Part shown: piece after piece, positions 7,595 to 15,903 of the stretch
Numbering within the stretch: the first letter of the stretch is position 1
How the letters are laid out: each line of letters begins with the position of its first letter
Source: Betaproteobacteria bacterium
Lineage (GTDB): Bacteria; Pseudomonadota; Gammaproteobacteria; Burkholderiales; Usitatibacteraceae
DNA: 17,486 nt
NCBI GenBank assembly: GCA_016709665.1
Contig: JADJMI010000025.1
Location: forward strand, 1-17,486
Reading direction: 5' to 3'
Program-made: the position numbers and the translations under genes
Notes under the pieces: model-generated
Told to the model about the DNA's origin: nothing
The model's input: only the letters and a program-made list of their open reading frames with translations
Databases searched by the model: none

Positions 7595-8134
7595 ATGACC
7601 CCCCAAGTTGCCACCCTGGCCGGCGGTTGCTTCTGGTGCCTCGAGGCCGTTTTCGATCTGTTGCAGGGCGTGCAGAGCGTGGAAAGCGGCTACATGGGTG
7701 GCAGGACGGCCCACCCGACCTACGGTGATGTCTGTTCCGGGGATACCGGGCATGCGGAAGTGGTCCGGGTCACCTTCGATCCGGCGGTGGTGTCCTTCCG
7801 CGACCTGCTCTCGGTGTTCTTCACGATACACGATCCGACGACGCTAAACCGGCAAGGCAACGATGTCGGAACGCAGTATCGCTCCGCGATCTTTTTCCAC
7901 TCGGCGGAGCAGGAGAAGGAGGCTCGCGAAGTGATCGCGAATCTCTCGGCACAGAAATTGTGGCCTTCGCCGATCGTGACGGAGATCGTTCCGGCGGAGA
8001 CCTTTTATATCGCCGAGGACGAGCACCAGGAATACTTCGCGCGGATCGGGGGGCGGAACCCTTATTGCACGTTCGTGGTGGAGCCGAAGGTGGCGAAGGC
8101 TCGGAAGCACTTTCTCGATCGTCTCAAGAAGTGA
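7595..8134 (+). CDS. msrA: Peptide-methionine (S)-S-oxide reductase
   Basis: MsrA reduces the S-epimer of methionine sulfoxide in proteins and free methionine, a cytosolic repair of oxidative damage. The protein is 179 residues, close to compact MsrA forms. The catalytic motif GCFWCLEAVFD lies near residue 12, followed by GVQSVESGYMGG, YGDVCSGDTGHAEVV, DPTTLNRQGNDVGTQYRS and the C-terminal EDEHQEYFARIGGRNPYC, all family signatures. The ATG at 7595 was chosen because TTGGAG sits at ideal spacing; an in-frame GTG lies two codons upstream. It is divergent from nrdJ across a 272-bp regulatory region. The frame is intact. Confidence 0.96.
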   Translation: MTPQVATLAGGCFWCLEAVFDLLQGVQSVESGYMGGRTAHPTYGDVCSGDTGHAEVVRVTFDPAVVSFRDLLSVFFTIHDPTTLNRQGNDVGTQYRSAIFFHSAEQEKEAREVIANLSAQKLWPSPIVTEIVPAETFYIAEDEHQEYFARIGGRNPYCTFVVEPKVAKARKHFLDRLKK

Positions 8135-8176
8135 GCGGTGGGGAGTGATGCGGGTGGAGATGCTTTCCTGAAGTCC

Positions 8177-8224
8177 TGAAGGGACGCACACCTCTAGCAA
8201 AGGTGAAGGTGTGCGTCCCCTTCA
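8177..8224. repeat. REP-like repeat pair between msrA and ubiB
   Basis: TGAAGGGACGCACACCT (8177-8193) and AAGGTGTGCGTCCCCTTCA (8206-8224) are inverted copies of the same unit, able to form a long hairpin with a loop of about 12 nt. The same unit recurs six times after ubiB. Confidence 0.85.
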
Positions 8225-8247
8225 CCAACCGGGTAAATTCAGGTTCC

Positions 8248-9749
8248 ATGCGGGTTGCCCGTCTCTTTCGAATCCTCTCCACGGTCGGCAGGCACGGTCT
8301 CGACAATTCCTGGTCGGGCTGGGCAGCGGGCTTGCGCTTCGGCTTCCGCGTCGCCTTCTTCTGGGCGGATCGCTCGGGCCGCGCGGCGAGCGGCTGCGCC
8401 CTCGCGCTGCAAGACCTGGGCCCCATCTTCGTCAAGTTCGGGCAGCTGCTGTCGATCGGCCGGACCTCGTGCCGACCGACATCACGGAAGAGCTCTCGAA
8501 GCTGCAGGACGCGTCGAGCCCTTCTCCTCGGAGGAGGTCGTCGAGACGCTTCGCCGCAGCTACGGCAAGCCGCACACGGAAGTCTTCAAGACCTTCGACC
8601 TGACGCCGGTGGCGAGCGCCTCGGTGGCGCAGGTGCACTTCGCGACGCTGCCGGACGACCGCGAGGTAGCGGTGAAGATCGTGCGCCCAGGCATCGGCGA
8701 GACGATCACGAAGGACGTGTCGCTCCTTCGCGTGCTGGCGGTGCTAGTGGAGCGGTTCCTGCCGGAGGGCGAGCGGGCTGCGCCCGCGAGGTGGTGGAGG
8801 AGTTCGAAGACCATCCACGACGAGCTGGACCCTGGTCCGCGAAGCCGCGAGCATGAGCGCGGTGCGGCGAAATTTCGAGGGCTCGAAGATCCTCTACGTG
8901 CCCGAACCCCATTGGGACTGGTGCACGCGCGACGTGATGGTGATGGAGCGGATCCACGCCATTCCCGTGAACGACCTCGACGCCATCCGCGAGGCGGGGA
9001 TCGACATCCCGACGTTGGGCCGCAACGGCGTGGAGGTGTTCTTCACGCAGGTGTTCCGCGATGGCTTCTTCCGCGGACACGCAACCGGGAACATCTTCGT
9101 CAGGTACGACGGGCGCTATACGGCATCGACTACGGATCATGGGCACGCTCTCTGACGCGGACAGAACTACCTCGCTCAACTTCATCGCTTTCTTCCGGCG
9201 GGACTACCGGGCGGTGGCGCAGGCGCACCTGGATGCCGGGTGGATTCCGCCGGACACGCGCGTCGACGACTTCGAGGGCGCCATCCGCGCGGTGTGCAGG
9301 CCCATCTTCGACAAGCCGCTGCGCGAGTCTATTTCGGGCGGGTGCTGATGCGCCTCTTCGAGGTGTCGCGCCGCTACCGGATGGACGTGCCGCCGCAGCT
9401 GGTCCTCCTCTGCAAGACGCTGCTGCAGGTGGAGGGGTTGGGACTGCACCTGGATCCGGACCTCGACCTGCGCCGCACCGCGCAGCCGATCCTGAAGCGG
9501 TGGATGAACGAGCAGCTCGGGCCGCGGGGCTGTGGAAGCAGATCACCCGGGAAAGCGCCTTACGTGGCCAAGACGCTGCCGCAGATCCGCGGCTCATCCA
9601 CAAGGTGCTGGCCGACGATGCTCCGGGGCGTCTCGAGAAGGCCATCCGCGAGCTGGAGGGCCCAGCGCAGCCAGTCGCGCATCCTTCTGGCCATCGCCGT
9701 CATCCTGGCGGCCATGGCCTTTGCCGCCGCCCTTCGTACCCTTCTTTAG
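8248..9749 (+). CDS. ubiB: UbiB, ubiquinone biosynthesis atypical kinase/ATPase (frameshifted)
   Basis: UbiB is a membrane-anchored protein-kinase-like ATPase needed for ubiquinone synthesis. The locus starts at ATG 8248 (MRVARLFRILSTVGRHGLD), with LGPIFVKFGQLLS, the diagnostic KxGQ motif. Pieces in three frames follow in order: DITEELSKLQD, EVVETLRRSYGKPHTEVFKT, VASASVAQVHFATLPDDREV, VKIVRPGIGETI, NFEGSKILYVPEPHWDW, VMVMERIHAIPVNDLDAIRE, FNFIAFFRRDY-like text, and the C-terminal membrane helix LLAIAVILAAMAFAAA ending ALRTLL. Span fits a ~500-residue UbiB. The catalytic loop, normally FFHADMHPGNIFV, reads FFRGHATGNIFV at about 9065-9097: 3 nt shorter, with further base changes. At least six frame changes occur. 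The usual upstream partner ubiE is absent. It is either badly sequenced or decaying. Confidence 0.88.
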
Positions 9750-9756
9750 TCCCCCC

Positions 9757-9903
9757 TGAAGGGGACGCACACCTTCACTGCCCTGAAGGGGACGCACACT
9801 TTTGAGGTATTCAATGAGAGTCCGTCCCCTTCATCCGGCGTGTGCGTCCCCTTTGACAGGTGTGCGTCCCCTTCACCCGACCTGAAGGTGTGCGTCCCCT
9901 TCA
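9757..9903. repeat. Cluster of six REP-like repeats after ubiB
   Basis: Two reverse copies (9757-9777 and 9784-9803) are followed by four forward copies (9820-9833 partial, 9840-9855, 9858-9875, 9883-9903) of the unit TGAAGGTGTGCGTCCCCTTCA. Spacers vary from 2 to 16 nt. The mixed orientation and variable spacing resemble REP/BIME clusters, not a CRISPR. 9904-10067 holds no gene I can support. Confidence 0.88.
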
Positions 9904-10070
9904 GGGCCTTCAGGGGAATGCGGAATTTTCGGCACATTCGGGCGCGAATACCGGACGTGACGGGACCCGGGCCGACGCGGCACACTGGATTCGCGTCCCG
10001 GCAGCGGGTCTTCAGGTGGCCCGGCGGTCCGGCGCGCGGTGTGGTGGCAGGTTGAAGGTGGCGGGGATGT

Positions 10071-10091
10071 CGGGGACACGTCCCCGTTTTT
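10071..10091 (+). terminator. Rho-independent terminator-like hairpin
   Basis: CGGGGA (10071-10076), loop CACG, TCCCCG (10081-10086), then TTTTT. On the plus strand it could end transcription from ubiB after the repeat cluster; the stem also lies just past the 3' end of the minus-strand DUF3014 gene. Confidence 0.65.
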
Positions 10092-10114
10092 GCCGCCGCA
10101 CGCCGCGGGTGTCT

Positions 10115-10915
10115 TTCCATGAGTTCTGCGCAGGGCGCGCAGCTTCGCCTTCACGATGGCCGCGTTTTCCGGCCCGATCCTCAGCAGGATCTTGCGGCCG
10201 GCGATTCCGATTCCAGCGCAGGATCCGCGAACTCCGGCAACACCCGCCGCACCACCAGCTTCACCGGCCCTTGCACCACGGGCGCCTCCAGCAGGTGGTC
10301 GATCACCTGCACCAGCCGGTTGTTGAAGTAGCCGTCCGGATACCCGAGCTCCACGTACGCCTGCTGGAAGAGCGGATAGAAGTGCACGTAGGCGGCCACG
10401 ATCCGCTTCACGTCGACCGCCTCGACGAACTTCACCCAGGCCGAGTACCGCGCGGCATTGCCCGGCGCGAGCGTGTGAGGCCTTCCTCCTTGCCTCCGTG
10501 ACGAGCAGCCCGCCCACCGGTGCGACGGGGCTCAGGCGCTGGCGTAGCTGCGCCGCGGCAGGTTGTCCACCGTGGCCACGATGCGGCGCACGAGCGATTC
10601 CGGCCGGAAGAACTGCGCGAAACTCCTTGCGCCGAACACGCCCGAGAGCGACTGCGCCAGCGCGGCATCGCTGGCATCCAGTGCAGGCAGTGGCTTTCGC
10701 GGCTCCGGCGCTTCGGGGCGCGGGCACCGGATAGTGCGGTGGCTTGGCGGCTCGGGCACCGGTGGCGCCACCGTGGCCACGGCGGGCGGGGAGCAGCCGC
10801 CTCAGGGGCCGGCCAGAAATACCAGGCGCCGCCGGCGATCGCGACCGCCGCCACCGTGACGGCCAGCGCGACCGGGAGGGCTCGCGCCCTCGGGCCTTCT
10901 TGGGTTCGCTTCCAT
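10115..10915 (-). CDS. DUF3014 domain-containing protein (frameshifted)
   Basis: Function unknown. Beginning near the ATG at 10915, a short basic N-terminus leads into one membrane helix (VTVAAVAIAGGAWYFWPAPE), a Pro-rich linker, and the DUF3014 core in several frames: KPLPALDASDAALAQSL, FRPESLVRRIVATVDNLPRR, FVEAVDVKRIVAAYVHFYPL, FQQAYVELGYPDGYFNNRLV, VIDHLLEAPVVQGPVKLV, and ILLRIGPENAAIVKAKLRAL. It is probably anchored in the inner membrane with its domain in the periplasm. At least four frame changes occur. The true stop is uncertain: the last frame runs on through the hairpin and repeats to 9873, which looks artificial, so I end the gene where family similarity ends. Confidence 0.8.
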
Positions 10916-10934
10916 CGCCCCTCCGCGCTTCGGG

Positions 10935-10990
10935 ATCAATATCGTGGGATTGCGCGGGGACCGCTGGGTTCCCCGCCCCACGATATCCCG
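10935..10990. other. Large stem-loop just after the MBL gene stop
   Basis: ATATCGTGGG (10939-10948) pairs with CCCACGATAT (10977-10986). An inner stem GCGGGGA/TCCCCGC nests within it, and the outer arms extend with CGGGAT/ATCCCG allowing a 2-nt bulge. It starts 4 nt after the stop of the minus-strand MBL gene. There is no T-run, so it may stabilise or end the transcript in another way. Confidence 0.65.
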
Positions 10991-12084
10991 TCAGCGTAGT
11001 TTCTGCGTCATCGCCGCCGCCTCGCCGCGCGCCTGCCCGGATGGCCCGTTCGAGCGAGGTGCCGTGACGAAGGCGTCGAACGCCCGCTCCCGCTTCGCGT
11101 CACCCTTCGCGAAGCGCTTCTTCCAATCCGACAGGTCGATGGCCTTCTTCGCCTCGGCAGGCGGCAGGTCCGTCGCCGCGGCCTTCCGTGCCTCGTCGCG
11201 AATGAAGGCGAGCAGTTCGCGCACCTGCCGCAGGTAGCCCCGGTCGCGCTGCGGCGCGCCATGCGCGAGGAACAGCGTATCGGCGGCAAGCGCATCCACC
11301 TTCGCGAGCGTATCCGGCCAGTCGGCGTGGTACGACCCGAACATGAACGGCACCGGCCAGACGAGCAGGTCCCCCGTCGCGACGATGCGCTCCTTCGGCA
11401 GGAACACCACCGCGTCGCCGCGCGTGTTGCCGAGCCCCAGCCAGAGGATCTCGATCGTGCGTTCCCCTCGCCGCAGCACGATGCGGTCGCGGAAGGTCAC
11501 CTCCGGCGGCACCTTCTCCACGCGGCGCAGGTCCGGCAGCACGGCGCGGTACATCGAGACCACCTCCGCGAGCCGCTGCCGCCGATCGGGCGCGAGGGGC
11601 TTCCCGTCGCCGTCCACGCCGCTCTCGACGGTCTTCGCGTACGCGTCGGTCGTCCGCTCGTTGGCCTGCAGGTTGGCCTCCTGATTGGCGTACACCTGCT
11701 CGAGGATGTCGGTGCGCGTGTCCTCGTGGGCGATGAACTCGACCCAGGCCGTATCTCGCGGTAGACGCCATTGCCGCCCACGTGGTCGTTGTGCCAGTGG
11801 GTGTTCACCACGAAGCGTACGGGCTTCGAGGTGAGCGTTTCAGTTCCTTCGCCATGATCCGCGCGCTCGAGGGCAGCAGCCCCGAGTCGACCACCACCAC
11901 GTCTTCCTCGTTCACGATGAAAAGCGCGTTGCCCTCGATGGGATCGGCGAGCGGGTCGCGCCACACGAAGCCGTGCACGCCGTCGGCGAGGGTGACGACG
12001 TCCCAGGCTTTCGGCGCGTAGTCGCGCGCGCGGCGATCGCGAGGGTGGCGAGGGCCAGGGCGGCCAGCCGGAAAGGGTTCGCAT
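10991..12084 (-). CDS. MBL-fold metallo-hydrolase, secreted (frameshifted)
   Basis: Metallo-beta-lactamase-fold hydrolase, about 360 residues. From ATG 12084 a signal peptide can be read after one frame change (FRLAALALATLAIAARA), then YAPKAWDVVTLADGVHGFVW, ALFIVNEEDVVVVDSG, and the zinc motif NTHWHNDHVGGNGVYR. The long intact C-terminal part includes ERTIEILWLGLGNTRGDAVV, ERIVATGDLLVWPVPFMFGS and FLAHGAPQRDRG. Where many MBL proteins have a zinc-binding His before the GD pair, this one has Asn (GNTRGD); I recall the same in related periplasmic hydrolases, so it may be normal for the subgroup. Frame changes lie near 11760, 11835, 12030 and 12075. Its substrate is unknown and it need not be a beta-lactamase. 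The stop is TGA at 10991-10993. Confidence 0.87.
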
Positions 12085-12172
12085 GGCGACGCTCGAGGAA
12101 GGCGTGCCGCCGTGATAGCACGCACCCCGCCGAGGAACCGTCACCGTGTGTTGCGGCGCCTTCGCCCGGGAT

Positions 12173-13222
12173 CTACCTGAGCAGCGCCTCGAGAATGTCG
12201 CGCTTCTCGACGCAGCGCGGATCGTCCCAGCAGGTGCGATAGGTGTAGTCCGCCTGGCCGTCCTTCAGGATGCGGATCGACCATGGGCGCTTCAGCACTT
12301 GCGTGTGCACATAGCTCGCGAACGATTCCGCGAAGTCGTCGCCGAACGAGGTGGCGCCGTAGAGCGTGGGGTAGTTCGTTCCGTCCAACGCCTTGTAGGC
12401 CGGCGTCATCTGGCTCGCGTCGAGCTTGGCCCCCAGGTAGTAGACGACGGACTTGCGCAGGAAAGGACGCGTCGAACTTCGACGCATAGGTGTTCTTCAC
12501 CCGGTCGAGGGTCCAGAAAGCTCGAAGAAGGGCCACTTCCCGCCGGCGGGCAGGTCCCTGGGCGCGAGGTCCCACATCGGGTGCAGCGTGCGCGTGGCCG
12601 CCACCACGTGCCCGAACTCGTGCAGCAGGATGTAGCGGATGGCGCTGCGGCGCGTGTCCTCGGCCGGCTCCTCGATGGTCGCCTCCAGCTTCCAGCCTCC
12701 GCCGGGCTTGAAGGGCGTGTTCTCCTTCCAGGTGGCCCAGCCGTTGGCGCGGTGGTGCTCCAGCACCTTGGCATCCAGCACGATGTACGCCGCCTTGGGG
12801 CCGGCGCCGGGCTTGTCCCGGACGGCGTCGGTGAAGCCCGTGCCGCCCAGGTCCTCGACGAAGTAGACGCCGGCAAACGTGGGGCCCGCCACCTTCCGCA
12901 GGACCGGCAGCAGGTCCGCGAGGGCACCGCGGGCATCGACGAGGAACTCCGGCGAGAGCTTCGCCACGCGCGGCTTCTCCGGAAAGCCGTTCACCGCGTT
13001 GTCGATCTCGAGGTAGTCCACCAGTTCCTGCGGCGCCGGGCCGATGCGTTCGGCCACGGGATCGGCGAGCCGCTTCGCCCAGAAGTCGAGCGTGCGCACA
13101 GGATTCTTCATCGCGGCCTTCAGGAGGCAGGCGCGGTCCTTCGCCGCGCAGGGCAACTTGGCCGCGGCCGGCCATGCCGCGGCCAGGATCAACGCCGCGA
13201 GGGCGAATGGGGCGCGCCTCAT
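12173..13222 (-). CDS. Exported HExxH zinc metallopeptidase-like protein (frameshifted)
   Basis: From ATG 13222 a signal peptide (MRRAPFALAALILAAAWPAA) precedes a mature region with two early Cys (LPCAAKDRACLL). The zinc motif is HEFGH in IRYILLHEFGHVVAATRTLH, at about residue 205. About 100 residues later, GDDFAESFASYVH supplies a Glu placed like the third ligand of gluzincins. The end is CWDDPRCVEKRDILEALLR. Two single-base indels break it: TTTCTGG for TTTCCTGG (about 12515) and an extra T near 12463. The gene overlaps the upstream endonuclease stop by ATGA (13219-13222), so the two are probably translationally coupled. No close family name is recognised; a peptidase role is inferred from the zinc motif. 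Confidence 0.75.
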
Positions 13223-14069
13223 CGGTCGTCCATCTCGAGCAGCACCGGCTGGTGGTCCGAGAGCTTCGTGTCCGTGTCCACGCGCACGCTCCGCACGCGG
13301 GAAGCGATGTCCTCGCTCACGTAGATGAAGTCGCAGCAGTAGGGCCGCTTCGCGTAGCGCAGGTCGAACACGCAGAAGGTGGGGTCGTGCGCCTGGCGGC
13401 CGCGCGCGATTTTCCAGGCATCCACGTAGCTGGGGCCGCCGGAGGCGAGCGGCTCCTGGATCGCGTCGTAGGAAGGGTTGTCCGGTGGGAAGTTGAAGTC
13501 CGCCGTGAGGATCGCCGAGACCGCCTGCGCCGTGCGGTCGAAGGGGCTGCCTTCGTCCGTGGGGTGCCCGGGCAGTTGCGCGCGGGCGCAGGCCTCGTCG
13601 TGCAGCTCGCGCAGGCGGTTCGCCTGGGCCGAACGCATCACGTCCGAGTAGTACTCCAAGTGCGTCGTGGTGATTCGCACCGGGCCGAACGGGCACTTCA
13701 CCGTGGCCTCGATCGCCACGCGCGGCATCGACTCCTTGCCCGGGTCCGCGGGCCAGGGCAGCGCGTGGCGGCGCACCGAGACGAGGGGCAGGCGCGTGAG
13801 GATGACGTTGCCGAAACGGCGATGGCGGCCGGGGCCGGGGACCTCCACGCCGTAGCCGGGCAGCATCGGTAGCCCGGCAGCAACGCCGCGAGCCGGGCGA
13901 ACTGGTCCGAGTCGTCGTTGCCCGCGAGGCCGGGAAAGTTGTCCGCCACCTCCTGCAGGTTGATGACGTCGAAGTCCGCCATCGCGCGGGCGTGGGCGAC
14001 GATGCGCGCGAGATCGACCTTGCCGTCGAGCCCGCGACCCCATTGGATGTTCCAGGTGATGAGCTTCAT
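13219..14069 (-). CDS. Endonuclease/exonuclease/phosphatase family protein (frameshifted)
   Basis: Metal-dependent phosphoesterase of the EEP fold, which includes DNase I-like nucleases and phosphodiesterases. Visible motifs in order are ITWNIQWGRG (residues 4-13), DFDVINLQEV with the catalytic Glu, GNVILTRLPL, ITTTHLEYYSD, the DxN motif in LTADFNFP, CCDFIYVS, and the catalytic SDHQPVLLEMDD at the C-terminus, so the active site is complete. One missing base near 13868 (CGC ATG CTG read as CG ATG CTG) splits the frame. The ATG at 14069 opens at the usual N-terminus of the family. The total is about 283 residues, a normal length. No signal peptide, so cytosolic. Divergent from the OXA-like gene across 83 bp. 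Confidence 0.88.
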
Positions 14070-14152
14070 ATCCGGGGATTGTCGCCGCCTCGCCCGGATT
14101 TCGCCAGAATCGCCCGCTAGCGTTCGGGTACGACCACTGCCGAAAGCCCGCC

Positions 14153-14969
14153 ATGAAGCGCTTCGCCCCCACGCTCGCGATGATGCTCGCCTCGCTCAAC
14201 GCCCAGGCTGTGCCCCCCGTCGCCGTGCCGCAGTGGGAACGCCACTTCGCGTTCCGGGGGTCTCCGGCACCTTCGTGCTCGACGAGCCCGGGGCGAACCG
14301 GCTGCGCGCCTACGACGAGGCGCGCGCCTCGGAGCGGTTCCTGCCTGCCTCCACGTTCAAGATCCCTCACGCGCTCATCGGCCTGGAGACGGGCGCGGTC
14401 GTGGACGAGCACGAGGTCTTCAGGTGGGATGGCAAGCCCAAGCGCTCGACGCCTGGGAGCGCGACCACACGCTCGCCAGCGCGATGGCGGACAGCGCGGT
14501 GTGGGTTTTCCAGGCGATCGCGCGCCGCGTGGGCAAGCCCGCCATGGGCGAGTGGCTCGACCGTCTGGACTACGGCAACCGGGACATGACCGGCGGCGTC
14601 GACCAGTTCTGGCTGCAGGGCGGGCTGCGCATCAGCGCGCAGGAGCAGGTGGCTTTCCTTCGCCGGCTCGTCGAAGGCAGGCTGCCCGTGACCGCGCGTT
14701 CCCGGCGCATCGTGCGCGGGATCCTGGTGGCGGAACGCTGCGGCGACGCGGTGATCCGCGCGAAGACGGGCACGGCGATGGCGGGCAAGGAAGGCATCGC
14801 GTGGTGGGTGGGCTGGGTGGAACGAGGCGGCGAGCCGGTTGCTTACTTCGCCCTCAACTACCGCACGTTCGAGGAGACCCCGCGCCGGGCGCGCTTCGGG
14901 ATCGGCCACGCCATTCTCGAGGAAGCGGGCGTCATCCCGAAGGCGCGCGAGGTCTGCAGGGCCGCTTGA
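14153..14969 (+). CDS. Class D (OXA-like) beta-lactamase (frameshifted)
   Basis: Serine beta-lactamase of class D, periplasmic. A signal peptide, MKRFAPTLAMMLASLNAQA, starts at ATG 14153. All class D motifs are present across three frames: GTFVLDEPGANRLRAYD, RFLPASTFKIPHALIGLETG with the active-site STFK (14350-14361), the SxV motif in MADSAVWVFQ, the YGN motif in RLDYGNRDM, FWLQGGLRISAQEQ and the KTG motif in IRAKTGTA. The C-terminus is IPKAREVCRAA. Two single-base losses break it: one G from a G-run near 14262 and one base near 14441. Repaired, the protein is about 272 residues, normal for OXA enzymes. It stands alone with no mobile element or resistance partner, so it is probably a native chromosomal gene. 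Confidence 0.92.
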
Positions 14970-14976
14970 GGCGCGC

Positions 14977-15732
14977 CTAGAAGAGCAGCTTGCGGATGCG
15001 CTTCGTCACCGGCACGTTGCCCACGACGTAACTGAGCGTCGCGAACGCTTCGTTGCCCGGCGTCTGCTCGAACTCGATCGACGCGGTGCCAAGCGGCTGG
15101 ATCGCCACCTGTCCCGGATCGAAGACGGGTTCGCTGAAGCCCGGGCCCGTGCTCGCGAAGAGCTTGCCCTCCCAGCGCGTCGCGCTCTTCCACTGGCCAT
15201 CCTGGAACGTGAACCAGGCGGGAGCGCCGTTGGCGGCGTAGACGAAGAGCTGCGCGAAGAGCACGTCGGTGGGCGATTGCTGGATGGAAAGCCCCCAGCC
15301 GAGTTCCGTCTGCGTGACCCAGTTGCCCGACCAGTCGTTGTTGGGCTTCTTGGGCGGCGGGAAGACCGCGACGACGGGGCGGCCGGTGACGTTGAAGTCG
15401 AAGGTGCCGCCTTCCTGCCGCACGATCATGTCGCCGCCCGCGACCTGGAAGACCTCGACGCGCCCCGGGCCGGCGGGCAGCGTGCCCAGGCGCACGTCGA
15501 TCACCTTGACGGGGCCGGGGACGAGGCACGGGTTCGCCGCGATGAAGACGCGGAAGGCGCCTTGGCTCGCGTAAACGTTGACCCGGTCCTGGTCGTAAAC
15601 GCAGGAGTCGACGGTCATGCGAAGCACGAGGGGATCGAAGGCCTCCGGCCGGGCGGGAACGAGGGTGAAGGTCTGGGCGGCGGCGGAGCCGGCAAGGAAG
15701 GCGAGGCCGGCAGCCAAGGCTTTGAATTTCAT
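14977..15732 (-). CDS. Secreted beta-rich protein of unknown function
   Basis: A 251-residue exported protein, intact. Signal peptide MKFKALAAGLAFLAGSAAAQ; CTGGAG lies just upstream of ATG 15732, which I prefer to an in-frame upstream start. The first half (TFTLVPARPEAFDPLVLRMT...CVYDQDRVNVY) looks like a beta-sandwich domain with two Cys (CVYD, NPCLVPG). The second half carries a module I have seen many times in Usitatibacter-like betaproteobacteria: DWSGNWVTQTELGWGLSIQQ, FAQLFVYAANGAPAWFTFQD, GKLFASTGPGF, then LSYVVGNVPVTKRIRKLLF. Function is unknown; placement is periplasmic or extracellular. It converges with the OXA-like gene, with 7 bp between them. Confidence 0.8.
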   Translation of the reverse strand: MKFKALAAGLAFLAGSAAAQTFTLVPARPEAFDPLVLRMTVDSCVYDQDRVNVYASQGAFRVFIAANPCLVPGPVKVIDVRLGTLPAGPGRVEVFQVAGGDMIVRQEGGTFDFNVTGRPVVAVFPPPKKPNNDWSGNWVTQTELGWGLSIQQSPTDVLFAQLFVYAANGAPAWFTFQDGQWKSATRWEGKLFASTGPGFSEPVFDPGQVAIQPLGTASIEFEQTPGNEAFATLSYVVGNVPVTKRIRKLLF

Positions 15733-15757
15733 GGGAAACTCCAGCGAGGTTGAAAGC

Positions 15758-15774
15758 GTGGGAAATTGTCCCAC
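15758..15774. promoter_or_regulatory. Inverted repeat between secreted protein and CelD-like gene
   Basis: GTGGGA (15758-15763) and TCCCAC (15769-15774), with a 5-nt spacer, lie in the divergent region. TTTTT follows two bases later on the plus strand, but no plus-strand gene ends here, so an operator or leader hairpin for the minus-strand gene is more likely. Confidence 0.4.
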
Positions 15775-15903
15775 ACTTTTTCGCCGATGTCGTTACCGTT
15801 CGTTCCCGGGGTGCCGTTTCTTCATATCGACATGGACCCGGACTACGATCGAAAGACAGGCGAAATTGGCAGCAGGCCTCTAGGCGGGGTACTGTATGAC
15901 TGC

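Noticed and set aside
8203..8247. Upstream start for ubiB inside the repeat unit
   Set aside because: The extra residues would be encoded by the REP-like repeat; the ATG at 8248 gives the expected UbiB N-terminus.
9757..9903. Possible CRISPR array
   Set aside because: Copies are in both orientations, spacers are 2-16 nt and unequal, and no cas gene is present; REP-like cluster fits better.
15758..15780. Intrinsic terminator (hairpin plus TTTTT) on the plus strand
   Set aside because: Stem is only 6 bp and no plus-strand gene ends here; it lies between divergent genes.
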